NCBI RefSeq assembly: GCF_000425805.1
Contig: NZ_AUED01000001.1
Location: 705,682-769,681, forward strand
Direction of reading: 5' to 3'
DNA length: 64,000 nucleotides
Origin: Pseudomonas vranovensis DSM 16006
GTDB lineage: Bacteria; Pseudomonadota; Gammaproteobacteria; Pseudomonadales; Pseudomonadaceae
The position numbers were made by a program, and so were the translations under genes. Positions 34,281-43,623 of the stretch are shown here, one piece after another; within the stretch, counting starts at the first letter, position 1; every line of letters begins with the position of its first letter. Below the pieces are notes generated by a model that was given only the letters and a program-made list of their open reading frames with translations, was not told where the DNA came from and did no database searches.

Positions 34281-36776
34281 ATGGCCAACATCCAACAAGA
34301 CACCCTGCCGGTGATCCGTAACCTCGGCGACTTCGATGCACGCTCCGGCAACCTGCTCGAACGCCTGGTGTTCAACCACCGGCTGCCGTTCGTGGTGTGC
34401 ATGCTGCTGGTTACCCTGGTGCTGGGCTTCATGGCCCTGACGCGCCTGGAGTTGCGCCCAAGCTTCGAGAAAATGATTCCCCAGAGTCATCCCTATATTC
34501 AAAACTACCTGAACAACCGTGAGTCGCTGCGCGGCCTGGGCAATTCGCTGCGTATTGTGGTGGAGAACACCCAGGGCGACATCTTCGACCCGGCCTACTT
34601 GCAGACCCTGCGCCAGATCAACGATGAGCTGTTCCTTGCCCAGGGCGTGGACCGCGCCTGGATGAAGTCACTGTGGAGCCCGGCGGTGCGCTGGACCGAA
34701 GTCACCGAAGAGGGCTTCCAGGGCGGGCCGGTAATGCCCGACAGTTACCAGGGCTCGGCCGAGGATATCCAGCAACTGCGCCAGAACATCGAGCGCGCCA
34801 ATATTGTCGGCAGCCTGGTGGCCCGTGACTTCAAGTCGAGCATGCTCATTGTGCCGCTGTTCGACCGCGACTCGGCCACCGGCCGCGGCATCGACTACCA
34901 CGACTTTTCCCTCAAGCTCGAACAGCTGCGCAACCAGTACGAAGCCATCGGTACTGAAAACGGCGGCCAGGGCCACTACAAGATCCATGTGATCGGCTTC
35001 GCCAAGCTGATGGGCGATCTGATCGACGGGCTGATCCAGGTCATGCTGTTCTTCGCCCTGGCAGTGGTGACCACCCTGGTGATCATCTTCCTCTATACCC
35101 GTTGCGTGCGTAGCACCTTGCTGGTGGTGGTGTGCTCGCTGACGGCGGTGGTGTGGCAACTGGGGATCGTCGCCTGGCTGGGCTACGCGATTGATCCGTA
35201 TTCGATCCTGGTGCCGTTCCTGATTTTCGCCATCGGTGTGTCCCATGCCGCGCAGAAGATGAACGGCATCATGCAGGACATCGGCCGCGGCACCCACCGC
35301 CAGATTGCCGCGCGCTACACCTTCCGCCGCCTGTTCGTGGCCGGTGTCACCGCGCTGCTGGCCGACGCCGTGGGCTTTGCCGTGCTGATGCTGATCGACA
35401 TCCCGGTGATCCAGGACCTGGCCATCACCGCCAGCATCGGCGTAGCCGTGCTGATCTTCACCTCGCTGCTGCTGATGCCGGTGGCGCTTTCGTACATTGG
35501 CGTTGGCCGCAAGGCTGCCGAGCGGGCGCTGCGAATCGACTCGCGGGCGGCCGAGCACCGCGGTTTCGGCAAGCTCTGGGACCTGCTCGACCGCTTTACC
35601 ACACGCAGGTGGGCCACCGCCGCCGTGGTCATTGCCGCGCTGATGGGGGCAGGGGGCTTCTGGGTCAGCCTGCAACTGAAGATCGGCGACCTTGACAGTG
35701 GCGCCCCGGAGCTGCATGCCGACTCGCGCTACAACCGCGACAACGCCTACATCACCGGGCACTACGCGCTGTCCAGCGACACCTTCGCGGTGATGATCAA
35801 AACCGCCCCCGAAGGCTGCCTGCGCTACCAGACCCTGGTGCTGGCCGACCGCCTGGCTTGGGAGCTGCAACAGTATCCGGGGGTGCAGACCACGCTGTCG
35901 CTGACCAACGCGGTGCGCCAGATCACCGCCGGCACTTACGAGGGCAACCCCAAGCTCAACAGCATCCAGCGCAACCAGGACGTGCTCAACTACGCGGCGC
36001 AACAGGCCTCGGTCAACGCCCCGGAGCTGTTCAACAACGATTGCTCGCTGATGCCGGTGATCGCCTACCTCAAGGATCACAAGGCCGACACCCTCAATGA
36101 AGTGGTGGCGATTGCCGAACGCTTCGCCCAGGCCAATAGCAGCGACGACCGTCAGTTCCTCCTGGCCGCCGGCAGCGCCGGTATCGAGGCCGCCACCAAT
36201 ATCGTGGTGCATGACGCCAACCGCACTATGTTGTTGCTGGTGTACCTGGCCGTCACGGTGTTCTGCCTGATCACCTTCCGCAGCTGGCGCGCCACCCTGG
36301 TGGCGGTACTGCCACTGATGCTCACCTCGGTACTGTGCGAAGCACTGATGGTGATGATGGGCATCGGGGTGAAAGTCGCTACCTTGCCGGTGATCGCCCT
36401 GGGCGTGGGCATCGGCGTCGACTACGCGCTGTACCTGCTCAGCGTGCAGCTGCATTACCAGCGCAAGGGCATGTCGCTGTCACAGGCCTATGAGAACGCT
36501 GTGGCCTTCACCGGCCGGGTAGTGGGCCTGGTGGGCATCACCCTGGCCGCCGGCGTAGTGGGCTGGGCCTGGTCGCCGATCAAGTTCCAGGCCGACATGG
36601 GCATCCTGCTGACCTTCATGTTCCTGTGGAACATGCTTGGCGCGCTGATCCTGATCCCGGCGCTGTCGTACTTCCTGTTGCCCGACAACAAGGCCCGGGC
36701 GACCACCGCAAGCCCCGCACCTGCCAAGGGGCAGCCCCTAACCACCCAAGCAGTCGAGTGTTCGCAACATGTCTGA
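34281..36776 (+). CDS. RND/MMPL-family transporter
   Basis: An 831-residue inner-membrane transporter with two related halves, each with one leading helix, a large periplasmic loop and a five-helix bundle (about 245-420 and 640-810). Typical motifs are PFLIFAIGVSHAAQKMNG in the first half and VIALGVGIGVDYALYLLS in the second, where an Asp lies in the proton-relay region. Such hydrophobe/amphiphile exporter (MMPL-like) proteins move lipids or terpenoids using proton flow. It overlaps the next gene by eight bases. No TolC or membrane-fusion gene is adjacent; DUF1302, DUF1329 and YCF48 may take that place. Confidence 0.88.
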   Translation: MANIQQDTLPVIRNLGDFDARSGNLLERLVFNHRLPFVVCMLLVTLVLGFMALTRLELRPSFEKMIPQSHPYIQNYLNNRESLRGLGNSLRIVVENTQGDIFDPAYLQTLRQINDELFLAQGVDRAWMKSLWSPAVRWTEVTEEGFQGGPVMPDSYQGSAEDIQQLRQNIERANIVGSLVARDFKSSMLIVPLFDRDSATGRGIDYHDFSLKLEQLRNQYEAIGTENGGQGHYKIHVIGFAKLMGDLIDGLIQVMLFFALAVVTTLVIIFLYTRCVRSTLLVVVCSLTAVVWQLGIVAWLGYAIDPYSILVPFLIFAIGVSHAAQKMNGIMQDIGRGTHRQIAARYTFRRLFVAGVTALLADAVGFAVLMLIDIPVIQDLAITASIGVAVLIFTSLLLMPVALSYIGVGRKAAERALRIDSRAAEHRGFGKLWDLLDRFTTRRWATAAVVIAALMGAGGFWVSLQLKIGDLDSGAPELHADSRYNRDNAYITGHYALSSDTFAVMIKTAPEGCLRYQTLVLADRLAWELQQYPGVQTTLSLTNAVRQITAGTYEGNPKLNSIQRNQDVLNYAAQQASVNAPELFNNDCSLMPVIAYLKDHKADTLNEVVAIAERFAQANSSDDRQFLLAAGSAGIEAATNIVVHDANRTMLLLVYLAVTVFCLITFRSWRATLVAVLPLMLTSVLCEALMVMMGIGVKVATLPVIALGVGIGVDYALYLLSVQLHYQRKGMSLSQAYENAVAFTGRVVGLVGITLAAGVVGWAWSPIKFQADMGILLTFMFLWNMLGALILIPALSYFLLPDNKARATTASPAPAKGQPLTTQAVECSQHV

Positions 36777-38547
36777 TTACCTCCCACCTTTGCGCGACAT
36801 GGAATTTCTGTTCAACGAAGTCTTCGACATCCCGTCTCAGTGGGCACGGATGCCGGCCCTGGCCGAGCAGATCGATGCCGACACCGCCCGGGCGGTACTG
36901 GAGCAGGCCGGCAAGGTCATCGCCCAGGTGGTGGCGCCGCTCAACCGCAGTGGTGATGAACAGGGCTGTCGCTTCGACGCGGGGCGGGTCGTCACCCCCG
37001 ACGGCTTTGTCCAGGCCTACCGTACCTACGCCGCCGATGGCTGGGTGGGTGTGGCCGGCTCGCCGGAGTTCGGTGGCATGGGCATGCCCAAGGTGATTGG
37101 CGCGCAGGTCGAAGAGATGCTCAATGCCGCCAACCTGTCGTTTGCCCTGTACCCGATGCTCACGGCGGGTGCCTGCCTGTCGCTGCTCAACCATGCCAGC
37201 GAAGCGCTCAAGGCCCGCTATCTGCCGCCCATGTACGAAGGGCGCTGGAGCGGCTCCATGTGCCTGACCGAGCCCCATGCCGGCACCGACCTGGGGCTCA
37301 TCCGTACCCGCGCCGAGCCCCAGGCCGATGGCAGCTATCGGGTCAGCGGTACGAAGATCTTCATCACCGGCGGCGAACAGGACCTGAGTGAGAACATCAT
37401 TCACCTGGTGCTGGCCAAGCTGCCCGATGCGCCCGCCGGAGCCAAGGGCATCTCGCTGTTCCTGGTACCCAAGGTGATGGTTGGCGACGACGGGGCGCTG
37501 AACCAGGCCAACGCGGTGAGCTGCGGCTCCATCGAGCACAAGATGGGCATCAAGGCCTCGGCCACCTGCGTGATGAACTTCGACGGCGCCACCGGCTACC
37601 TGGTGGGCGAGCCGAACAAGGGCCTGGCTGCCATGTTCACCATGATGAACTACGAGCGCCTGGGCGTGGGTATCCAGGGCCTGGCCCTGGGCGAACGCTC
37701 GTACCAGAACGCCATCGAGTATGCCCGCGAGCGCCTGCAAAGCCGTGCGCCCAGCGGGCCGCAAGCCGCCGAGCAGGCGGCCGACCCGATTGTCGTACAT
37801 CCGGACGTGCGCCGCATGCTGCTGACCATGAAGGCGCTGAACGAAGGCGGGCGGGCGTTTTCCACCTACGTGGCGCAACAACTGGACCTGGCCAAGTACA
37901 GCGAAGACGCCGCGGCGCGCAGCCAGGCCGAGGCCCAGGTCGCGTTGCTGACGCCAGTGGCCAAGGCCTTCCTCACCGACCTGGGCCTGGAAACCACGGT
38001 GCATGGCCAGCAGGTGTTCGGAGGCCACGGCTACATACGCGAATGGGGCCAGGAGCAGTTGATCCGCGACTGTCGTATCACCCAGATCTACGAAGGCACC
38101 AATGGTATCCAGGCCCTGGACCTGATGGGGCGCAAGCTGGTGGCCGACGGTGGTCGCACCTACGGGCTGTTGTCCGAGCAGATCAAGGCCTACGCAAAAG
38201 GCCTGCCAGCGTCGCGTGCAGAGTTCGGCGCACCGCTGCTGGCCGCCATGGCCAATCTGGACGAACTGACGGCCTGGGTGCTCGACCGCGCCCACGGCGA
38301 CCCGCGGGAAGTCGGCGCGGCGGCGGTGGAGTACCTGCATGTGATGGGCTACACGCTGTACGCCTGGTTCTGGGCGCAGATGGCCGACGTGGCCCTGGCC
38401 CGGCAGGAACAGGGGGCGTTCTACCAGAGCAAGCTGGGCACTGCGCGCTTCTACTTTGCCCGCCTGTTGCCGCGCATCCACTCCCTGAGCGCCAGCGTCA
38501 AGGCCGGCAGCCACAGCCTGTACCTGCTCGACGCCGAGCAACTGTGA
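36769..38547 (+). CDS. Acyl-CoA dehydrogenase, long form (~590 aa, FadE5/DmdC type)
   Basis: A 592-residue flavoprotein dehydrogenase that introduces the alpha-beta double bond in an acyl-CoA. The long form has an extra N-terminal segment and a C-terminal helical domain. FAD-site motifs CLTEPHAGTDLG (~165) and IFITGGEQDLSE are present, and the catalytic base is Glu442 in QIYEGTNGIQ. DmdC, FadE5-like and related enzymes share this layout. It is cotranscribed with the RND gene (overlap) and with the ligase that follows 11 bases later. The substrate is presumably the acyl-CoA made by that ligase. Confidence 0.9.
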   Translation: MSDYLPPLRDMEFLFNEVFDIPSQWARMPALAEQIDADTARAVLEQAGKVIAQVVAPLNRSGDEQGCRFDAGRVVTPDGFVQAYRTYAADGWVGVAGSPEFGGMGMPKVIGAQVEEMLNAANLSFALYPMLTAGACLSLLNHASEALKARYLPPMYEGRWSGSMCLTEPHAGTDLGLIRTRAEPQADGSYRVSGTKIFITGGEQDLSENIIHLVLAKLPDAPAGAKGISLFLVPKVMVGDDGALNQANAVSCGSIEHKMGIKASATCVMNFDGATGYLVGEPNKGLAAMFTMMNYERLGVGIQGLALGERSYQNAIEYARERLQSRAPSGPQAAEQAADPIVVHPDVRRMLLTMKALNEGGRAFSTYVAQQLDLAKYSEDAAARSQAEAQVALLTPVAKAFLTDLGLETTVHGQQVFGGHGYIREWGQEQLIRDCRITQIYEGTNGIQALDLMGRKLVADGGRTYGLLSEQIKAYAKGLPASRAEFGAPLLAAMANLDELTAWVLDRAHGDPREVGAAAVEYLHVMGYTLYAWFWAQMADVALARQEQGAFYQSKLGTARFYFARLLPRIHSLSASVKAGSHSLYLLDAEQL

Positions 38548-38558
38548 AGGACACGCAC

Positions 38559-40208
38559 ATGATCAACACCCGCGTCATACCGCCGGCCCCCGGGGCCTAT
38601 AACTACCCCTTGCTGATCAAGCGCCTGCTGCTGTCGGGCGTGCGCTACCAGCCCGGCCAGGAAATCGTCTATGCCGACACGCTGCGCTACACCTACACCA
38701 CCCTGAATGAGCGCATCCAGCGCCTGGCCAATGTACTGACCCAGGCCGGGGTCAAGCCCGGCGATACCGTGGCCTTGCTCGACTGGGACAGCCATCGTGC
38801 GCTGGAATGTTTCTTTGCCGTACCGATGCTGGGCGCGGTGCTGCACACCGTCAATGTGCGGCTGTCGGCGGAACAGGTCCGCTACACCATGAACCATGCC
38901 GAAGATCGCCTGGTGCTGGTGCATGACGATTTCCTGCCGCTGATGGAGCAGATCGGCGGCGAGTTGACCACGGTCGAGCGTTATATCCGCTTGAGTGACC
39001 AGGGTACCTGTATCACCGACCTGCCCGTGGCAGGCGAGTACGAAGCGTTGCTTGCCGGGGCTTGTGACGAGTATGAGTTCCCCGACTTCGACGAGAACTC
39101 GCTGGCGACCCTGTTCTATACCACCGGCACCACGGGCAATCCCAAAGGGGTGTATTTCACTCATCGGCAGCTGGTGTTGCACACCCTCAACGAGCTGGGT
39201 ACCTTCGCCGCCTGCGGGGCGGAGCCCTTGCTGCGCTCGGGCGATGTGTACATGCCGATCACCCCGATGTTCCATGTGCATGCCTGGGGCGTGCCCTATG
39301 TCGCCACGGCATTGGGCATCAAGCAGGTGTACCCCGGCCGCTACGAGCCCAACCAGTTGGTGCGCCTGTTCCGTGAGGAACAGGTGACGTTCTCCCACTG
39401 CGTACCGACCCTGTTGCAGATGATGCTCGATTGCGAAGAGGGTCGGCGCACCGACCTGGTCGGCTGGAAAATGCTCCTTGGCGGCAGCGCCCTGACCCAG
39501 GGCCTGGCTGCGCGCGCCAGCGCCCGGGGCATCCGGGTGTACTGCGGCTATGGCATGTCCGAGAGCTGCCCGTTGCTGAGCCTCACCTGCCTGAGTGCGG
39601 AAGATCTTGCGCTGCCCATGGACCAGCAACTGCCACTGCGCATCAACGCCGGCGTGCCTGTGCCCCTGGTCGACCTGCGCATTGTCGATGGCCAGGGCAA
39701 AAGCGTCGCCCATGACGGAGAAAGCCTGGGCGAGATCGTGGTACGTGCGCCCTGGCTCACCCAGGGCTACCTGAACGCACCGGAGCAGGGGGCCGAACTG
39801 TGGGCCGGTGGCTGGATGCATACTGGCGACATGGCCTGCATCAATGAGCGCGGCGTGGTACAGATCCGCGACCGGATCAAGGACGTGATCAAGACCGGCG
39901 GCGAGTGGATCAGCTCGGTGGAACTCGAGAGCCTGATCAGCCAGCACAGCGATGTCGATGCCGTGGCCGTTGTGGGTATTGCCGACACGCAATGGGGTGA
40001 ACAGCCCTTGGCGCTGGTGGTGTGTGTCGCCGGCGCGCGGCTGGACCAACCCGGTTTGGCGCGGCACCTGCAGCAGTTTGTCGACAGCGGCCGGCTGAAC
40101 AAATGGGCGATACCGCGCCAGGTACGCTTTGTCAGCGAGATACCCAAGACCAGCGTTGGCAAGATCAACAAGAAGCTGATTCGCGAGGGCCTCGGTAATC
40201 TGGGGTAG
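38559..40208 (+). CDS. Acyl-CoA synthetase (AMP-binding, medium/long-chain type)
   Basis: A 549-residue ATP-dependent acid:CoA ligase. The phosphate loop is YTTGTTGNPKGV at 187-198, the adenine region CGYGMSESCPLLS, the hinge GWMHTGDMACINERG and DRIKDVIKTGGEWIS, and the catalytic lysine lies in PKTSVGKINKK near the C-terminus. The closest subfamily appears to be the FadD3/AlkK-like medium-chain ligases. It ends the DUF1302-DUF1329-YCF48-RND-dehydrogenase-ligase operon, implying that the envelope proteins serve the uptake or use of its carboxylic-acid substrate. The ATG at 38559 is chosen; the frame is open far upstream inside the previous gene. Confidence 0.88.
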   Translation: MINTRVIPPAPGAYNYPLLIKRLLLSGVRYQPGQEIVYADTLRYTYTTLNERIQRLANVLTQAGVKPGDTVALLDWDSHRALECFFAVPMLGAVLHTVNVRLSAEQVRYTMNHAEDRLVLVHDDFLPLMEQIGGELTTVERYIRLSDQGTCITDLPVAGEYEALLAGACDEYEFPDFDENSLATLFYTTGTTGNPKGVYFTHRQLVLHTLNELGTFAACGAEPLLRSGDVYMPITPMFHVHAWGVPYVATALGIKQVYPGRYEPNQLVRLFREEQVTFSHCVPTLLQMMLDCEEGRRTDLVGWKMLLGGSALTQGLAARASARGIRVYCGYGMSESCPLLSLTCLSAEDLALPMDQQLPLRINAGVPVPLVDLRIVDGQGKSVAHDGESLGEIVVRAPWLTQGYLNAPEQGAELWAGGWMHTGDMACINERGVVQIRDRIKDVIKTGGEWISSVELESLISQHSDVDAVAVVGIADTQWGEQPLALVVCVAGARLDQPGLARHLQQFVDSGRLNKWAIPRQVRFVSEIPKTSVGKINKKLIREGLGNLG

Positions 40209-40242
40209 GAGCAACTGTCATGAACCACGACCGCTGTGCGGT

Positions 40243-40336
40243 CGATCGCAGGCTGTCGCCAGCGGCTACACCGGACTGATTTGCAATCTGTAGCCGCTGC
40301 CGAGGAACGAGGCTGCGATCGGCTGCGCAGCAGTCG
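40243..40336. repeat. Inverted pair of Pseudomonas REP-like elements
   Basis: CGATCGCAGGCTGTCGCCAG (from 40243) and the inverted copy starting TGTAGCCGCTGCCGAGGA (from 40289) share the TGTAGCCGCTG...GGCTGCGATCG core in opposite orientation, a REP doublet. The 506-base gap 40209-40714 holds this pair, a second REP type at 40382-40414 and a third at 40681-40707; no gene was recognised in it. Confidence 0.7.
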
Positions 40337-40381
40337 CCGGGTAGGGGCTTGCCTCGTGATGGCGATGTAACGCCTGTTCGC

Positions 40382-40414
40382 TATCGCGGGGCAAGTCGAG
40401 ACGTCGTACCGCCG
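40382..40414. repeat. REP-like element, inverted copy of the EamA gene 3' end
   Basis: The complement of 40383-40414 matches 42412-42443 at 31 of 32 positions, the latter being the last codons of the EamA-type gene. The shared piece contains CTTGCCCCGCGAT, the core of a common Pseudomonas REP. Confidence 0.75.
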
Positions 40415-40680
40415 CCTCATTCCAGTCCACGGCCAGCAGGTGCAGGCCTGATGGGGCCGCTGGATGCCACCTTCGGGCCGCTGCTGATGCTGCGCGGCTT
40501 CGAATCAGGCGGACAAGGCTGTGGCCTATGCGCAGAATGGGGGTGTTGAATGAGCCGGTATCTGGCACTGATGTCGGGACGGGCCACAGCAAACCTTTCG
40601 TTCGTTGCAAGCGCCCCGCTGTGTGCTTCTGAGTGAGGTGTAAGGATTGCCGCGCGATGGCGTACCATCAGTCACAGCGT

Positions 40681-40707
40681 ATCGCGGGGCAAGCCCGTTC
40701 CTGCAGG
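40681..40707 (+). repeat. REP-like element ATCGCGGGGCAAGCCCG type
   Basis: A classic Pseudomonas REP core (ATCGCGGGGCAAGCCC then GTTCCTGCAGG). Its last bases run into AGGAGG, which serves as the ribosome site of the AraC gene at 40715. Confidence 0.75.
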
Positions 40708-40714
40708 AGGCACA

Positions 40715-41446
40715 ATGGACGCTATTAGCGAAGTCAGCCTGAAAACCTACGAGGCCGGCGCCGAACTCCACACCCACGATTTTCATCAGTTGGTGGTACC
40801 CACCACTGGCGTGATGGAGATCGAAGTTGATGGCCGTGGTGGCTACCTCAGTTGCAGCACGGGTGTGCTCATTCCTGCCAACAGTCGCCATGATTTCCAC
40901 GCCAGGCCCGGCGCGCAGTTCATCGTCGCCGATGTGCCGCTGGCGTATGTCGCCCAGCAACGCATCGCCCTCGACCCGCTGCTCGATGCGCAGTTCTTCC
41001 AGGTGTCGAACCCTTGCTTGCACCTGGTGCGCTATTTCCAGAGTGCGACGGCTCCCGACTCGCAGGCCTGGTTGAACCTCATGTTCTGCACCTTGGCCAA
41101 CCCGGCCCCCGAGCCGAGCCTCCATCAGGTGCTGTGCGGCAAAATCGTCGATTTCATGCAGCGTCACATCGCCGAGCCCATCAGTTGCAAGCACATGGCC
41201 CAGGCGGTGGGGGTCAGCGAACGCAAGATGAACGATCTTTTTCAACAGGTGTACCGCACCACGCCTCATGCCTATCTGCTCGATCTGCGTTTGCGCCAGG
41301 CCAATCAGTTGCTGGTCGGCACCCCCTTGACCATCAGCGACATCGCCAGCCGCTGCGGCTTTTGCGACCAGAGTGCGTTGACCCATGCCATGAAGAAAAA
41401 ATACGGCCTGACGCCGGGCCGCCTGCGTTATCGCTCACGGTTTTGA
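40715..41446 (+). CDS. AraC-family regulator with cupin sensor
   Basis: A 243-residue regulator. The N-terminal cupin is clear from AELHTHDFHQLVVPTTGVMEIEVDG and LIPANSRHDFHA. The C-terminal DNA-binding half has SCKHMAQAVGVSERKMNDLF and TISDIASRCGFCDQSALTHAMKKKYGLTP. It sits 79 bases before the EamA-type exporter gene on the same strand, and regulators of this form often control such an adjacent exporter. A REP element provides its ribosome-site region. Confidence 0.87.
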   Translation: MDAISEVSLKTYEAGAELHTHDFHQLVVPTTGVMEIEVDGRGGYLSCSTGVLIPANSRHDFHARPGAQFIVADVPLAYVAQQRIALDPLLDAQFFQVSNPCLHLVRYFQSATAPDSQAWLNLMFCTLANPAPEPSLHQVLCGKIVDFMQRHIAEPISCKHMAQAVGVSERKMNDLFQQVYRTTPHAYLLDLRLRQANQLLVGTPLTISDIASRCGFCDQSALTHAMKKKYGLTPGRLRYRSRF

Positions 41447-41525
41447 ACAATAAAAATGCGGGTTTCTACAATCCTGCCTGCAGTACCCGAGCCTATAGTC
41501 GGGCAAACCCTGCGATCAGGTTGCC

Positions 41526-42452
41526 ATGACCCGTACCTCGTTTTCCCCGGACACTTCACCCAAACGATCTCTGCAACTCGCCAACCTCGCGGGGCTGCTG
41601 GCGATTGTCATGTGGTCCTCGTTGGCCTTGCTGACCACGCGCACTGCCGCCATCCCGCCGTTCGAGGTGATGTTTCTATCGTTCCTCGTGCCCTTTGTGC
41701 TCAGTTGCATCACTTCAGCACTTGGTGTGGCCGGTGGGTTTGCTGCGTGGCGCCAGCCGTGGGGCGTCTGGGTCTCGGGTTTTTGCGGGATCTTTTTCTA
41801 CCATGCCTTCTACTTTTTCGCCTTGAAGAAGGCGCCTGCGGCACAGGCCAGCCTGATTGCCTATCTCTGGCCGCTGTTGATCGTGGTGCTGGGCAGCCTG
41901 TGCAACGGCGGCAGGCTCAAGCCCGCTTGCCTGCTGGGTGCAAGCCTGGGGCTGCTGGGCACCGCCGTGTTGTTGCTACCCGGTTGGGGCGGCTTCTCTG
42001 ACGCGGCGATCGCCGGCTACCTGTCGGCCTTTGCCGGCGCGTTGGTGTGGTCGAGCTACTCGGTGTGGAACAAACGCTACAACGGTGCCTCGCCCAATGT
42101 GATGGGCGGGATTTGCGGAGGGGTGGCGATGGCCGGGTTGGTCTGCCACCTGTTGTTCGAGCAGACGGTCATCCCCGATGCCGGTAACGGCGTCGCCTTG
42201 CTGTTGTTGGGGCTGGGCCCGGTCGGTATTGCCTTCTTTGCCTGGGACTATGCCACCAAGGCCGGTGAATCCCAGCGCATCGGCGCGTTGTCCTACCTGG
42301 CGCCGCTGCTGTCCACCCTGATCCTGGTAGCGCTCGATCCGGGTACGTTTACATGGTCGATCCTGGTTGCGGCGCTCCTGATCGTCGGTGGCGCGGTACT
42401 GGCTGTAGGCGCGGCGGTGCGACGTCTCGACTTGCCCCGCGATGCGATGTGA
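41526..42452 (+). CDS. EamA/DMT-family transporter (YddG-like)
   Basis: A 308-residue inner-membrane carrier with ten hydrophobic segments in two EamA repeats (about 20-150 and 165-300). FYHAFYFFALKKAPAAQASLIAYLWPLLIVVLG and IAFFAWDYATKAGESQRIGALSYLAPLLSTLIL are typical; the family exports amino acids and related metabolites, with YddG exporting aromatic ones. The final ~11 residues (AVRRLDLPRDAM) are encoded by a REP element, so the gene appears to have acquired its stop from a repeat insertion. Confidence 0.87.
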   Translation: MTRTSFSPDTSPKRSLQLANLAGLLAIVMWSSLALLTTRTAAIPPFEVMFLSFLVPFVLSCITSALGVAGGFAAWRQPWGVWVSGFCGIFFYHAFYFFALKKAPAAQASLIAYLWPLLIVVLGSLCNGGRLKPACLLGASLGLLGTAVLLLPGWGGFSDAAIAGYLSAFAGALVWSSYSVWNKRYNGASPNVMGGICGGVAMAGLVCHLLFEQTVIPDAGNGVALLLLGLGPVGIAFFAWDYATKAGESQRIGALSYLAPLLSTLILVALDPGTFTWSILVAALLIVGGAVLAVGAAVRRLDLPRDAM

Positions 42453-42496
42453 CGGTTGGATCGCTATCGCAGAGCAAGCCCGCTCCTTCCCGGGGC
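42412..42496. repeat. REP doublet overlapping the EamA gene end
   Basis: The first REP-like unit (42412-42443) lies inside the coding end of the transporter gene. A second, inverted unit (ATCGCAGAGCAAGCCCGCTCC, from 42467) follows after about 20 bases. The pair forms a hairpin that may also act as the transcript end between this gene and the convergent dehydrogenase gene. Confidence 0.7.
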
Positions 42497-42501
42497 CACG
42501 T

Positions 42502-43623
42502 TTACAGAGAGCGCGCCGTCAGCCCGGCCCAGAACCCTTCGCTGCCCGCTGCAATCGCTGCCTGGCCCAGCACCTGGGCCCAGTGCGCATCGCTGCCGAA
42601 CTCATCGCGCCACGACCACACGCGGCGGGTGGCGAAGTGCAGGCGGTGCTCCTGGGTAAAGCCGATGGCGCCGTGGACCTGGTGCGCCACCGAGGTTGCT
42701 AGGCTGGCGGCTTCACCAGCGCAGACTTTGGCCACGGCAACATCGAAGGCCAGGCTGCTGGCGCTGCCAGGCGCGGCCTGCATCACCTGGTTCGCGCTGT
42801 ACAGGGCCACCTCGGTGGCGGTACGGGCCGCGCTGATGGCGCCGGCCATATGCGCCAGTTGCTGCTGGATGGCCTGGAAGGCGCCGATAGCCTTGCCGAA
42901 CTGGACCCGCTCGTTGGCATACGCCACCGCCTGGTCGAGGCACGACTCCAGCGCACCCACCAGCATGCACGCCCGCACCAGGGCACCGAATACCCGCACC
43001 GGCTCGCGGATATCGGCCAGTTGCAAGGTACCCAGCGCGTCCACGGGAGCGGCCGTGAACTGCAGTACATCGCGCTCCTCGCCGGCGAAGTTGGTGCCTG
43101 CTTCGACGCTGACCTGGGCCTGGCGCAGATCGACCAGGGCCACACGGCCGTTGTCGTCGGCCACCGCCGCCCAGCGGCAACTGCGCGCCCAGGGTACGTT
43201 GGCGCAGCGGCCATTGAGTACCCCGGATGCTGTCAGTTCAAGTGCGGTGGCAGCGCCAGCCTGCAGCACCGTCAGCGCACCCTCGGGGACCTCGATACCT
43301 GCCCGGGACAACAGCATGCCGGCCAGCAGCGTTTCGCTCAGCGGTACCGGCGCCTGCCAGTAGCCCACGCCACGCAGCACCGGGCTGACATCAAGCCAGC
43401 TGGCGGTGTTGTCGTCGGATACCGGTGCCACCAGGGCTTGGGGCAAGCCGTGCTCGACCAGTTGCTGCCATAGCGCATCGGCCGGCAGACCACTATCGAA
43501 TTGCGTCAGGACTTGGGGTGTCACTTGATCGTTGAACAGGCGCTCGACGCTGTCGGCGATCAGTCGTTGCAGTGACGAAGTCGCACTGTCGTGCCCGTCG
43601 TTGTGATGGAGTGCCTGGTTCAT
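42502..43623 (-). CDS. Acyl-CoA dehydrogenase, small-subunit type of a heteromeric pair
   Basis: A 373-residue acyl-CoA dehydrogenase homologue. The C-terminal helical domain is recognisable (ANERVQFGKAIGAFQAIQQQLAHM and HQVHGAIGFTQEHRLH), while the N-terminal part is divergent. It lacks the usual YEG-type catalytic Glu region near the end. It overlaps the preceding dehydrogenase gene by four bases (ATGA). Two-gene dehydrogenases of this kind form heterotetramers in steroid and other ring- or branched-substrate pathways, one subunit supplying the base and the other most FAD contacts. I infer the same here. Confidence 0.82.
   Translation of the reverse strand: MNQALHHNDGHDSATSSLQRLIADSVERLFNDQVTPQVLTQFDSGLPADALWQQLVEHGLPQALVAPVSDDNTASWLDVSPVLRGVGYWQAPVPLSETLLAGMLLSRAGIEVPEGALTVLQAGAATALELTASGVLNGRCANVPWARSCRWAAVADDNGRVALVDLRQAQVSVEAGTNFAGEERDVLQFTAAPVDALGTLQLADIREPVRVFGALVRACMLVGALESCLDQAVAYANERVQFGKAIGAFQAIQQQLAHMAGAISAARTATEVALYSANQVMQAAPGSASSLAFDVAVAKVCAGEAASLATSVAHQVHGAIGFTQEHRLHFATRRVWSWRDEFGSDAHWAQVLGQAAIAAGSEGFWAGLTARSL

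Noticed and set aside
34668..36455. Minus-strand open frame of 595 codons inside the RND gene
   Set aside because: Antisense to a clear transporter gene; composition rich in His, Gln and Val typical of a reverse-complement artefact.
40266..40610. Minus-strand open frame of 114 codons in the REP-rich gap, sharing AVRRLDLPRD with the EamA transporter
   Set aside because: The shared residues come from the common REP sequence rather than from a transporter remnant; no other part matches.
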